From the NCBI GenBank assembly GCA_050486225.1, contig JBJHCV010000011.1, positions 18,470 to 82,469 on the forward strand: a DNA stretch of 64,000 nt, written 5' to 3'. Positions 57,073-64,000 of this stretch are shown here, one piece after another. This stretch comes from JBBDIX01 sp050486225. GTDB lineage: Bacteria > Actinomycetota > Nitriliruptoria > Nitriliruptorales > Nitriliruptoraceae. The notes under the pieces are model-generated. The model did not search any database. It saw only the letters and a list, made by a program, of their open reading frames with translations, and was not told the origin of the DNA. The position numbers and the translations under genes were made by a program. Within the stretch, counting starts at the first letter, position 1. Each line of letters begins with the position of its first letter.

Positions 57073-58575
57073 TCAGACGAGCAGGCGAGCGGACGAGCGC
57101 GGGGTGGGCAGGGGGGCGTACGCCTCCCACGCCTGGGCGAGCCGCCGCATCCCCTCCTCGATCTCCGGTTCGGGGCGGGAGAACACCAGACGGAGCGCGC
57201 GTCGGTTGCCTTCGTCGACCGACAGCGATGGTCCCGGGACCACCGCGACGCCGTGCCGCAGCGCGATCTCTGCGAACTCGTCGGCGTTGCCGTGTGGCAG
57301 CGTCGCCCACACCGACAGGCCTCCCTGTGGGCGGACGAACTGCCACCCGGGAAGCGTCTCCTCGATCAGCCGACACAGCAGGTCGCGTCGGGGACGCAGC
57401 AGGTCTCTGCGCTGGGCGCGGATCTCTTCGCCACGTTCGAGCAGACGCACGGCGATGAGCTGCGAGATCAGCGGCGAACCGAGGTCGGCGACGGTCTTGG
57501 TCGCGAGCATCCGCACGGCCCAGCTGTCCGGCGACCGCAGCCAGCCGATGCGCAGCCCGGCCCAGAAGAGCTTGGCGGTCGACCCGATGGTGTGGACGGT
57601 GGCGCCTTCGGCGACCGCGGCAACGGGGGGAGGCAGGTCCACGTCGTCGAGCGCGAGGTCCGCCAGCGCAAGGTCCTCGACGACGACGATCCCGGTCTCC
57701 GCCGCGATCTCCCCGAGCTGGCGTCGCCGTTCGATCGGCATGACGCCGCCGGTCGGGGAGTGGAAGTGTGGGGTGAGGTAGATCATCACCGGGTCGGTCC
57801 GCGCCACGAGGTCGGCGAGCGAGTCGGTACGCAGCCCGTCCCCGTCGGCGGGCACGGGCACGGCTCGTGCCGCGAAGCGGCGGAACACGTCGAGCGCGCC
57901 GGGGAACGTCGGGCTCTCCACGAGCACGGTGTCGCCAGCCTGCAGCACCTGGCGCGCGACCAGCGACAGGGCCTGGTGGGCGCCGGTGGTGACGATGAGC
58001 TGGTCCGCCGACGTGTCGAGCCCGGTGGCCGTGAAGCGTTCGGCGACGGCCTCGCGCAGCGAACGGAGCCCCTGGGGCTGGTAACCGTGGTGCGCCGTGA
58101 GGGTCTCGATCTCCTCCGGCCGGAGCGAGGCGATCGCGTCGGCGATGATGCCGGTTCCTGCCAGTGAGGCGACCGACAGGTCGATGACGTCGTCGTCAGG
58201 CGAGACGCGGTCCGACCCCGTCGGGTGTCGGTCTCCGCTGAGCGTGAGGAACACCCGACCGGTCGCCACCGCGTCGACCCCGGTGGGGGCATCCTCGTCG
58301 GGGTCCCGCACCCAGGTGCCGGAACCCTGCCGGCTGTCGAGCCATCCCTCGGACTTGAGTCGTTCGTACGCGGCGACGACGGTCGACCGGCTCACGGCCA
58401 GTGATCGCGCGAGGACCCGTTCGGGGGGCAGGACCGATCCCTGAGGGATCTCACCGCGGTCGATCGCGTGCTTGAGCCCGTCGGCCAGCTGGCGGTACAG
58501 CGGGCCGTCCCCGGCGATCGCGTTCGCGAGGATCTGCGCGAGGCGCGGACCACTCTCGCGGATTGGCTCGTCCAA
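57073..58575 (-). CDS. MocR/PdxR-type regulator (GntR HTH plus aminotransferase domain)
   Basis: 500-aa transcription factor. Seen: residues ~20-90 are a GntR winged helix (PLYRQLADGLKHAIDRGEIP, PPERVLARSLAVSRSTVVAA, YERLKSEGWLDSRQGSGTWV). Residues ~140-500 are a class I aminotransferase fold with TTGAHQALSLVARQVL, VESPTFPGALDVF and PLP-binding Lys in TIGSTAKLFWAGLRIGW. Start TTG 58,575 fits the domain; no ribosome binding site is evident. Known: MocR proteins sense PLP or amino compounds and control vitamin B6, GABA, taurine or D-Ala metabolism. No pdxST nearby. Likely autoregulated through CCAAT repeats upstream. Confidence 0.9.
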   Translation of the reverse strand: MDEPIRESGPRLAQILANAIAGDGPLYRQLADGLKHAIDRGEIPQGSVLPPERVLARSLAVSRSTVVAAYERLKSEGWLDSRQGSGTWVRDPDEDAPTGVDAVATGRVFLTLSGDRHPTGSDRVSPDDDVIDLSVASLAGTGIIADAIASLRPEEIETLTAHHGYQPQGLRSLREAVAERFTATGLDTSADQLIVTTGAHQALSLVARQVLQAGDTVLVESPTFPGALDVFRRFAARAVPVPADGDGLRTDSLADLVARTDPVMIYLTPHFHSPTGGVMPIERRRQLGEIAAETGIVVVEDLALADLALDDVDLPPPVAAVAEGATVHTIGSTAKLFWAGLRIGWLRSPDSWAVRMLATKTVADLGSPLISQLIAVRLLERGEEIRAQRRDLLRPRRDLLCRLIEETLPGWQFVRPQGGLSVWATLPHGNADEFAEIALRHGVAVVPGPSLSVDEGNRRALRLVFSRPEPEIEEGMRRLAQAWEAYAPLPTPRSSARLLV

Positions 58576-58676
58576 TGGCGGTCCAATATGGGGCTGTTGT
58601 GGCTTGCGTTGAGCGACTGGCAGGCTAATCTAGCAGAAGTCGAGCCAATGAGCCGCAGGTACAAGCCAATATTGGC
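58562..58676. promoter_or_regulatory. CCAAT-repeat control region of the MocR gene
   Basis: Unusually AT-rich patch with five CCAAT cores: CGAGCCAAT inverted at 58,562-58,570 and direct at 58,641-58,649, TCCAAT at 58,571 and 58,582, and a perfect 12-bp palindrome GCCAATATTGGC at 58,665-58,676. The first sites overlap the MocR start codon. Known: MocR regulators bind spaced repeats. Inferred: autoregulatory operator. The rest of the interval up to 58,977 shows no gene, only a terminator. Confidence 0.55.
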
Positions 58677-58907
58677 GAATGCCCGGTCCAAAGGCTGGAG
58701 CGCGCGGAGGTCCTCTCCCAGGCCCCGCACCAAGCGCACCGAACGACTGATGACAACTGAAGACCTGCGTGAGGCAACTCCCTCTCCCACCCGCCTCACG
58801 CACTGCTCGGACAGCGCGGCCACTCTCCCGTTTCACCGGCGGCTCTCCCACCGCCCGATGCGATTCCATCCCACGCATCCCCCGGCCGTAGGCACCGAGC
58901 ATCTTCT

Positions 58908-58933
58908 GCCCCCCGGTTCTCCCACCGGGGGGC
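58908..58933 (-). terminator. Hairpin terminator below the dCMP deaminase gene
   Basis: GCCCCCCGG and CCGGGGGGC, 9-bp arms with an 8-nt loop, 45 nt downstream of the leftward deaminase stop. No T-run. Confidence 0.55.
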
Positions 58934-58977
58934 GCGTCATTTCCCGGCGTCGTACGCCGAATTCGGTGCCTCCGGCG

Positions 58978-59451
58978 TCAGAGTCGCATGGCCGGGACCC
59001 CGTCGAGTCCGTCGAGCAGTCGGACGCGCACGCCGGCGGTGCGCAGGAAGTCGCGTGTCTCGTCCCAGCCCTCGTACCTGCCGGAGGACGCCACGACCTC
59101 GGACAGGCCGGAGTTGGCGATGAGCTTCGCGCACCCGAAGCAGGGCGCGCCGGTGCAGTACAGGGAGGCACCGTCGCGCTCGGAGGGCGCGGCGAACATG
59201 ACCGCGTTCGCCTCCGCATGGATCGCGATGCACCGCTCGTAGTCGTGCCCCTGGGGTGCGTCCGAGTTCGCCCGCGGGCAGGCTCCGTCGAGGCAGTGCG
59301 GGTAGCCCGACGGGCCGCCGTTGTAGCCGGTCGACACGATCCGCCGTCCCTGCACGATCACCGCACCGTGCTGGCGCCTCGAACACGTCGCGCGCGACGC
59401 GGTGGCACGCGCCAGGTCGAGGAAGTAGTCGTCCCAGGAGACACGGTTCAC
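58978..59451 (-). CDS. dCMP deaminase / ComEB-like zinc deaminase
   Basis: 157-aa cytidine/deoxycytidylate deaminase-family enzyme. Seen: SRRQHGAVIVQGRRIVSTGYN, GYNGGPSGYPHCLDG, zinc site IAIHAEANAVMF (His and catalytic Glu) and TGAPCFGCAKLIANSGL (two Cys). GTG start with GAGG 6 nt upstream. Known: dCMP deaminase supplies dUMP for thymidylate synthesis; ComEB-like members are involved in competence regions in Firmicutes. Inferred: dCMP to dUMP. Cotranscribed with the ferredoxin-like gene and folP, a loose nucleotide/folate grouping. Confidence 0.87.
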   Translation of the reverse strand: MNRVSWDDYFLDLARATASRATCSRRQHGAVIVQGRRIVSTGYNGGPSGYPHCLDGACPRANSDAPQGHDYERCIAIHAEANAVMFAAPSERDGASLYCTGAPCFGCAKLIANSGLSEVVASSGRYEGWDETRDFLRTAGVRVRLLDGLDGVPAMRL

Positions 59452-59519
59452 GGTCGACCTCGATGCGCAGCGGGCGGGGTGACGCGGGTGTGGAGCAGGG
59501 GTGCCGGGTCAGGCCGGGA

Positions 59520-59906
59520 TCACGCCGGCGGGATCACGCCGGGAGGGAGGTCGGCCCGTCCCTGCAGGGGGGACAGTTCGAAGTCCTCGCGCCCGATGCG
59601 CAGGAACTCCACCGGTTCGTCGTCGCGCAGGTGCTGTTCGGTGATCCGGGGCACGTCGTCGATCGTGACGCCGCCGTACCAGACGTCGTCCGGTGCCACG
59701 TACACGGCGGGCCCGACCATGCAGGGTTCCATGCAGCCGCTGGCCACCACCTTGACGTCCACGAGCCCGAGTCGGCCCGTCTCCTCACGAAACGCCTCGA
59801 AGAGCGGCCCGCCACCGCGGCGTGCACACGACGGGCGCGGGTGCTGGTCGGGACGCTCGTTGAGGCAGACGAACACCCATCGGCGTGGCATGCCCACTCG
59901 GGCCAT
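59520..59906 (-). CDS. Thioredoxin-like [2Fe-2S] ferredoxin
   Basis: 128 aa. Seen: RRWVFVCLNERPDQHPRPSC opening with two cysteines and VVASGCMEPCMVGPAVYVAP with the second pair, the pattern of thioredoxin-fold [2Fe-2S] ferredoxins and of NuoE-like domains; then YGGVTIDDVPRITEQHL. ATG 59,906 with GGAG 6 nt upstream. Known: such ferredoxins accompany cobalamin, nitrogen or hydrogenase genes, but many are orphans. Partner unknown. Lies 32 nt below folP. Confidence 0.82.
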   Translation of the reverse strand: MARVGMPRRWVFVCLNERPDQHPRPSCARRGGGPLFEAFREETGRLGLVDVKVVASGCMEPCMVGPAVYVAPDDVWYGGVTIDDVPRITEQHLRDDEPVEFLRIGREDFELSPLQGRADLPPGVIPPA

Positions 59907-59938
59907 CGGTCGCTCCTGTCCGGGTGCCTGCACCGTAG

Positions 59939-60751
59939 TCACTCGAGTCCACGCACGGCCCGGGCGGGGGCCCGCCAGCCGAGCAGGGCCTCGACCATCC
60001 GCAGGACCTCGACAGTCCGTGCAACCTCGTGGACCCGGACGATGTGGGCCCCCCGAAGGACGCTGAACACGGCGCACGCGAGGCTTCCGTCGACGCGTCG
60101 TTCGAGCGGCGCGTCGAGCGTCTCGCCGATGAAGTCCTTGTTGGACAGTGCGACGAGCACCGGATGTCCGAGCGACGCCAGCTCTGGCAGCCGACGCGTC
60201 ACCTCGAGCGACTGCGCGGTGGTCTTCTGGAAGTCGTGGCCCGGATCCACGATCACGCGGCCGGGTTCGATGCCTGCCTCGACGGCTCGCTGGGCGAGCT
60301 GTCGACAGTGGTCGACGACCACGCTGGTGACGTCCGGGCGCCAGTTGCGGCGCCACGGGCGCGTGCGCGGCTCGCCCCCGTGGTGCATGGCGACGTAGCC
60401 GGCGCCGTGGTCCGCCACCACACCGAGCACGTCCGGGTCGTGCAGTCCGGTGACGTCGTTGACGATGTCGGCCCCGGCCGCGAGCGCGGCCTGTGCGACG
60501 GGTGCTCGGAAGGTGTCCACGGACACGAGCACGTCGGGGAGCACTGCGCGCGTGCGCTCGAGGAACGGCACGACCCGGTCGATCTCCTCGGAGACCTCCA
60601 CGGGAGTCCCGGGCCCTCCGCGCACGCCGCCCACGTCGATGATGTCCGCGCCCTCCGCGACGAGGCGCTGCGCGTGCTCGACGGCACGGTCCAGCGCGAA
60701 CGTCGCGCCGCGGTCGTAGAAGGAGTCGGGAGTCCGGTTGACGATCCCCAT
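59939..60751 (-). CDS. folP: Dihydropteroate synthase
   Basis: 270 aa from ATG 60,751. Folate pathway enzyme joining pterin diphosphate and p-aminobenzoate. Seen: MGIVNRTPDSFYDRG, DIIDVGGVRGGPGTPVEVSE, VSVDTFRAPVAQAALAAGAD, NDVTGLHDPDVLGV, VAMHHGGEP, VIVDPGHDFQKTTAQSL and LVALSNKDFIGETL. The DVGGVRGGPG loop departs from the usual DIGGESTRPG, so it may be the second, divergent FolP type of actinobacteria. The family's first strand (PRRTLDLSSSFAV) is encoded just upstream of the ATG without any ATG, GTG or TTG; a CTG at 60,793 or 60,805, near GAGGAG, may be the true start. Confidence 0.88.
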   Translation of the reverse strand: MGIVNRTPDSFYDRGATFALDRAVEHAQRLVAEGADIIDVGGVRGGPGTPVEVSEEIDRVVPFLERTRAVLPDVLVSVDTFRAPVAQAALAAGADIVNDVTGLHDPDVLGVVADHGAGYVAMHHGGEPRTRPWRRNWRPDVTSVVVDHCRQLAQRAVEAGIEPGRVIVDPGHDFQKTTAQSLEVTRRLPELASLGHPVLVALSNKDFIGETLDAPLERRVDGSLACAVFSVLRGAHIVRVHEVARTVEVLRMVEALLGWRAPARAVRGLE

Positions 60752-60918
60752 GACCGCGAACGACGACGACAGGTCGAGCGTGCGTCGCGGCAGGGCGAGC
60801 GCCAGGCTCCTCGGACGCCGGGCGCCAGAGGCAGCGGGGACCTCGTCCTCTGGCGCGACGAGCGGGAGCGACAGGGCGTCGCTGCGTCGTGCAGACCGGG
60901 AGGTCGAGGCCGAGTCCG

Positions 60919-61689
60919 TCAGGTCAGGAACTCCAGGATCGCCGCGGCCAGCGGTCCCGGCGCCTCGACTGGCGCCCAGTGGCCGACGTCGGGCAGCACC
61001 TTGATGCGGCTCACCGGGATCGAGGACCGCAGCTCCTCGGCCATCGCCAGGGGGGTGGAGCGGTCGTGCGCGCCCGTGACGATCAGCGTTGGCTGACCGA
61101 TCTCGTCGCGACGGATCTGCGGCGCCTTCGACAGGGCCCGGCAGGACTTCGCGTAGCTGATGGGGTCGTTGCGCAGGAACAGCTCACGAAGCAGGCCGGC
61201 CGCCCCGGGCAGCATCGCGTGGGACTGGGGCGAGATCGCCCCGTCGAGCCAGCCGTCGACGAGCACGTCCATGCCCTCGGCCTCGACGAGGTCGGCACGC
61301 TCCCGGTACGCGTCGGCCGTGGGGGGCTGGAAGTAGGAGATGGCCCCGACCAGCACGAGCTGGTCGACCAGATCTGGTGCGGTCTGGGCGAGGTGCTGGG
61401 CCACCAGTGAGCCCAGCGAGTGGCCGACCAGCGTCACCGCCGGGAGTTCGAGGTGACGGATCAGGCGCTGGACGTCCTTCGACCAGGTCTCGATCGAGAA
61501 CTTGCCCTTGCCCTGGCTGCGCCCGTGTCCACGCAGGTCCATGGCCATGCCGTGATGGTGCTGCTGCGTGGCCTGCATCACCCCGTGCCACACGTTCGAG
61601 GATCCCCCGAGCCCGTGGACGTAGACGATGGGGGGACCTTCGCCGTAGCTGACGTAGTGCAGCTGGTTGCCGTCGATCTCTGCGAACAT
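60919..61689 (-). CDS. Alpha/beta hydrolase
   Basis: 256-aa hydrolase close in pattern to 3-oxoadipate enol-lactonase and related esterases. Seen: VYVHGLGGSSNVWHGV oxyanion region, MDLRGHGRSQGKGKFS, nucleophile LVGHSLGSLVAQH, acid VTGAHDRSTPL and catalytic His DVGHWAPVEAP. ATG with AAGGA 5 nt upstream. Precedes folP leftward, but the link to folate is unclear. The substrate cannot be assigned. Confidence 0.85.
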   Translation of the reverse strand: MFAEIDGNQLHYVSYGEGPPIVYVHGLGGSSNVWHGVMQATQQHHHGMAMDLRGHGRSQGKGKFSIETWSKDVQRLIRHLELPAVTLVGHSLGSLVAQHLAQTAPDLVDQLVLVGAISYFQPPTADAYRERADLVEAEGMDVLVDGWLDGAISPQSHAMLPGAAGLLRELFLRNDPISYAKSCRALSKAPQIRRDEIGQPTLIVTGAHDRSTPLAMAEELRSSIPVSRIKVLPDVGHWAPVEAPGPLAAAILEFLT

Positions 61690-61756
61690 CGTGTTCCTTC
61701 AGGTCGTTGGCCGAAGCGTAACCCGTGCGTCGTGTGGCCCGGGGACCACGCTCGCG

Positions 61757-61762
61757 TACGTT
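61757..61762 (+). promoter_or_regulatory. TACGTT -10 of the SRPBCC gene
   Basis: TACGTT 25 nt before GTG 61,788 in the 98-nt region divergent from the alpha/beta hydrolase. AGGAGG at 61,774-61,779 follows. No clear -35. Confidence 0.35.
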
Positions 61763-61787
61763 GGCGTGACGGCAGGAGGTGCGGCAC

Positions 61788-62240
61788 GTGAGGCTCGAGG
61801 TCCAGCGCGAGGTCGAGGCATCGGCCGCGACCGTGTGGGCGGTACTGACCGAGTGGGAACGTCAGTCGGAGTGGATGCTGGACGCGAAGTCGGTCCACGT
61901 CCTGACCCCGGCGCGTGAGGGGACGGGGGTCACGATCCGGTGTCCCACGAACCTGCTCGGAGTCACGGTGCAGGACGTCATGCGCGTCACCGACTGGGAT
62001 CCGCCGAAGCGGCTGGCCGTCGAACACCTCGGACGGGTCATCACGGGACACGGGGCCTTCGAACTCGAGGACCTCGGTGTGGACCGGTGCCGGGTCGTCT
62101 GGTGGGAGGAGGTGACGCCGCCGCTTGGCCGCCTCGGCGAGTGGGGTGCGTCACGCGTCGCGCTACCCGTGTTCGAGCGCGTGTTCTCACGATCGCTGGC
62201 ACGGCTCGCGCATCTCGCCGAAGCGTCCGGGGCCGTCTGA
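61788..62240 (+). CDS. SRPBCC (polyketide cyclase/START-like) protein
   Basis: 150-aa small binding-fold protein. Seen: RLEVQREVEASAATVWAVLT, EWERQSEWMLDAKSV, RCPTNLLGVTVQDVMRVTDW and WWEEVTPPLGRLGEWG, the pattern of coenzyme Q-binding/cyclase-like SRPBCC proteins in actinobacteria. Start GTG 61,788 has AGGAGG 8 nt upstream; GTG 61,779 overlaps that site and is rejected. Known: the fold binds lipids or aromatic ligands; function not predictable. Convergent with the thioesterase gene. Confidence 0.8.
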   Translation: MRLEVQREVEASAATVWAVLTEWERQSEWMLDAKSVHVLTPAREGTGVTIRCPTNLLGVTVQDVMRVTDWDPPKRLAVEHLGRVITGHGAFELEDLGVDRCRVVWWEEVTPPLGRLGEWGASRVALPVFERVFSRSLARLAHLAEASGAV

Positions 62241-62259
62241 CCCGTGTGCCCGCAGGTGG

Positions 62260-62649
62260 TCAGCGACCCGCGATGCGGTCACGGAAGTCCTCGGTGCGCA
62301 CGGCCTCGAGTTCGATCGTCCCCCGTGCGACGGTCCGCCCGTCGGAGCGGACCAGGACCTCACAGGTGACCCGGGTCGGTTCGACGGAGGCGACGGTGGC
62401 CTCGAGCCCGATGCGACTGCCGATCGGTACCGGTTCGCGGTGACGTACCTCCGCCGCCACGTCGATGGCCTCCTCGCCCGGTTCCAGGTGCGGCTCGACG
62501 ATCATCTGGCAGACCTGGGTCATGTGACCGATGAGTGCCCGGGTCCCGTAGAGCATGCGACCGGTCCGCGACGTGGGCGATGCGCTCATGTCGGACGTCA
62601 CGGTGACGTCGATCTGGGCGGTCTCGCCTCGAGCCGGACCGGGGCGCAT
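62260..62649 (-). CDS. Hotdog-fold thioesterase-like protein (FlK-like)
   Basis: 129 aa. Seen: DMSASPTSRTGRMLYGTRAL, IGHMTQVCQMIVEPHLEPG, AEVRHREPVPIGSRIGLEAT and VLVRSDGRTVARGTIELEAV, matching the single hotdog domain of fluoroacetyl-CoA thioesterase-like proteins. Start ATG 62,649 with GAGG 9 nt upstream. Known: members hydrolyse acyl-CoA esters; the Thr/Glu/His triad of true FlK is not clearly recognisable here. Inferred: acyl-CoA thioesterase of unknown chain preference. Confidence 0.72.
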   Translation of the reverse strand: MRPGPARGETAQIDVTVTSDMSASPTSRTGRMLYGTRALIGHMTQVCQMIVEPHLEPGEEAIDVAAEVRHREPVPIGSRIGLEATVASVEPTRVTCEVLVRSDGRTVARGTIELEAVRTEDFRDRIAGR

Positions 62650-62705
62650 CGCGTGGGACCTCGAGGGTGGTGGGTCGTCGGGCGTCTCCCGCCGACGGCC
62701 TGACT

Positions 62706-63182
62706 CTACGTGCTCGCCCGTCGCACGCCGAGAACCGACTCCCAGGTGCGTTGCAGGATCCCGGTCTCCTCACGGACGACGGCGGTGGCGGTGGCCGCCG
62801 ACGGCTGGCCGATCCCCTCCCGGGTGGGGGGAGCGCTGGAGGCGACCACGATCAGCGGATCGGGTGAACGGTTGTCGAACCCGTGGACGGTGTCCGCGGG
62901 AACCAGCAGGGCACCCAGCGGGTCGAGTCCGACCTCGCCGTCGTCGGTCACGAACCAGGCGCGCCCGGCGATGACCGTGTAGGTCACGTCCTGCTCCGGC
63001 AGGTGGAGGGGAGTGGTTGCCTGCCCCGGTTCCAGACACCAGAGGTCGAGCGCGACAAGTGCGGTCTCGAAGACTCGGATGCGTTGGGCGCGGGTGGGGT
63101 CGAAGGCGACCCAGTCACGCAGGTCGACGGGCACGACGCCCGGTGCGGGCGGGGTGGAGTCGCGAGGATCGATGGGTGCCAT
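62706..63182 (-). CDS. Cupin-domain protein
   Basis: 158 aa with one beta-barrel cupin domain. Seen: LWCLEPGQATTPLHLPEQDV (first cupin motif with one His and Glu/Gln), YTVIAGRAWFVTDDGEVGL, then GALLVPADTVHGFDNRSPDP (second motif with His). ATG 63,182 is placed by a TACCCT 6 nt upstream (63,194-63,189), a leaderless arrangement; no ribosome binding site. Function unknown; could be a sensor or small isomerase/dioxygenase. Divergent from the AhpD-like gene. Confidence 0.8.
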   Translation of the reverse strand: MAPIDPRDSTPPAPGVVPVDLRDWVAFDPTRAQRIRVFETALVALDLWCLEPGQATTPLHLPEQDVTYTVIAGRAWFVTDDGEVGLDPLGALLVPADTVHGFDNRSPDPLIVVASSAPPTREGIGQPSAATATAVVREETGILQRTWESVLGVRRAST

Positions 63183-63188
63183 GGAACG

Positions 63189-63194
63189 AGGGTA
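63189..63194 (-). promoter_or_regulatory. Leaderless-type -10 of the cupin gene
   Basis: TACCCT on the minus strand ends 6 nt before ATG 63,182, the geometry seen for ispH and uppS. The opposite side of this 157-nt divergent region has TATGGT at 63,271-63,276, a likely -10 for the AhpD-like gene. Confidence 0.45.
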
Positions 63195-63339
63195 GTGATC
63201 GCGGGATGCGGGTCGTCGCCCGAGGCAACCGGGTGGGTGCCGGCCCTCGAGCAAACGTCCGGATGTTTGGTATGGTAAAGATCTGGGTGCGCGTCTGCCG
63301 GCCCCTGCCCGGTCGTGCCCGATCCACGAGGAGTCTGCC

Positions 63340-63930
63340 ATGCCGAGGATCAGTTTCCTGATGCCCCCTGAGGTCGCCGAGCCGGACTGCCGTCAGTGGC
63401 TCGAGGACTCCATCGCCGCAGGCAAGCCGGGCCCGGAGTTCCAGGCCATCCGGGTCCACTCGCCGGGTGTGATGCGGTCCTTCAACGAGACCCGCGCCGG
63501 CATCTACCACGACGGGGTGCTCGAGTTCGAGCTCAAGGAACTGGTTCGCGCCTACGTCGCCCTGTCGGGTGACTGCACCTACTGCTCGAACCAGGGCGTC
63601 GCGCGCGAGATCAACGCAGATGACGAGCAGCGCCAGAAGCTGCTCGACCACGCCGACGAGGAGAAGTACACCTACCGGCAGCGGCTGGCGTTCCGGTACG
63701 CGGACGTGATCATGTGGCAGCCCGAGTCGGCCGACGACGCGCTCTGGGCCGAGCTCCACGCGGAGTTCTCGGAGGAGGAACTCGTGGAACTCGGGTACTG
63801 GATCGGGTTCACGTTCGGTGGTCAGCGGTGGCTCAAGACGCTTGGCGCGACCCAGGGGCAGCTCCAGGAGGCGCTCGACGAGGCGGGCATCGACCTGCGC
63901 GTCGGGGGCGCATCGCTCGTGAGCGACTGA
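63340..63930 (+). CDS. AhpD/carboxymuconolactone decarboxylase-like protein
   Basis: 196-aa alpha-helical protein. Seen: VMRSFNETRAGIYHDGVLEF, LKELVRAYVALSGDCTYCSN (the CxxC pair after the ELVR helix) followed by QGVAREINADDEQ, YRQRLAFRYADVIMWQP and YWIGFTFGGQRWLKTLG. Known: AhpD uses CxxC plus a His three residues on; here the residue after CTYCSN is Gln, so the relay is altered and peroxidase-partner activity is doubtful. GAGGAG lies before ATG 63,340. Last gene before the low-complexity end. Confidence 0.78.
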   Translation: MPRISFLMPPEVAEPDCRQWLEDSIAAGKPGPEFQAIRVHSPGVMRSFNETRAGIYHDGVLEFELKELVRAYVALSGDCTYCSNQGVAREINADDEQRQKLLDHADEEKYTYRQRLAFRYADVIMWQPESADDALWAELHAEFSEEELVELGYWIGFTFGGQRWLKTLGATQGQLQEALDEAGIDLRVGGASLVSD

Positions 63931-63953
63931 CGCTGCAGATGGCAGGAAGAGGG

Positions 63954-64000
63954 CCGGGGGGGGGCGGCCGCGGCCCCCCCCCCCCGGCAGGGGGGGGGGG
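63954..64000. repeat. Homopolymer-rich, low-complexity end
   Basis: Runs of nine G (63,956-63,964), twelve C (63,974-63,985) and eleven G (63,990-64,000) surround GCGGCCGC. Composition is unlike the rest of the window. Probably a contig-end assembly or poly-G sequencing artefact, so nothing should be annotated across it. Confidence 0.6.

Noticed and set aside
58630..58902. 90-aa minus-strand frame in the gap between MocR and dCMP deaminase
   Set aside because: No ribosome binding site, Arg/Gly-biased composition and overlap with the MocR control region; the gap is better read as regulatory plus terminator.
1..64000. CRISPR arrays, prophage, insertion sequences or integrase-linked attachment sites
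   Set aside because: No regularly spaced identical repeats, transposase or integrase motifs, or tRNA-associated duplications were seen.

Overview
The window is GC-rich, densely coded bacterial DNA. GTG starts, 4-base stop/start overlaps and leaderless-looking promoters (TAGCCT or TACGCT 5-7 nt before a start) are common. A mycothiol-type PIG-L deacetylase, two 7Fe FdxA-type ferredoxins, GlpX fructose bisphosphatase, a CeoBC-like TrkA pair and a PIN-PhoH protein point to an actinobacterium (Actinomycetota). A deep-branching class such as Nitriliruptoria is possible, but no rRNA or marker phylogeny is available, so that is inference. I saw no tRNA, rRNA, CRISPR array, insertion sequence, phage gene or replication origin.

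Positions 1-34,920 form a catabolic/accessory region. It holds a dihydroxypseudooxynicotine-hydrolase-like alpha/beta hydrolase (cut by the window edge), an aldo/keto reductase, a one-chain [2Fe-2S]-molybdopterin hydroxylase, a TauE/SafE permease, five amidohydrolase-superfamily enzymes, and a peptide-type ABC importer whose second permease and first ATPase are fused. It also holds a RidA-like protein, MFS and EamA transporters, a PucR regulator, CoA-acylating methylmalonate-semialdehyde dehydrogenase, an orphan NMT1/THI5-like binding lipoprotein, several dehydrogenases, a CocE-type esterase, an isochorismatase-family hydrolase, a class III aminotransferase and alanine dehydrogenase. My reading is uptake of an amide- or N-heterocycle-containing compound, hydroxylation, ring or amide hydrolysis, then transamination, ammonia release and (methyl)malonate-semialdehyde oxidation. 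The substrate cannot be read from the sequence.

Positions 35,051-63,182 are mostly housekeeping: greA, a Z-isoprenyl transferase, PIN-PhoH, glpX, a PhoU-like protein and nth. Next comes a potassium-uptake operon (trkA-trkA-42-aa membrane peptide-trkH-membrane protein), then ispH, RNase D, a PIG-L deacetylase/flavin reductase fusion, upp, a BMP-like lipoprotein and pyk. A polyphosphate operon (ppk1-ppx-nudix) follows, then tandem ferredoxins, a MocR regulator with a CCAAT-rich control region, dCMP deaminase, a thioredoxin-like ferredoxin, folP and small enzymes. Position 63,340 onward has an AhpD-like gene, and the last ~45 bases are homopolymer-rich and look like a contig-end artefact.

The items most worth a second look are the catabolic cluster as a possible undescribed pathway, the PIG-L/flavin reductase fusion, the one-chain molybdenum hydroxylase, the transporter fusion, a 33-nt near-perfect hairpin over the start of the EamA gene, 14-nt iterated repeats between pucR and mmsA, and the 42-aa peptide inside the Trk operon.
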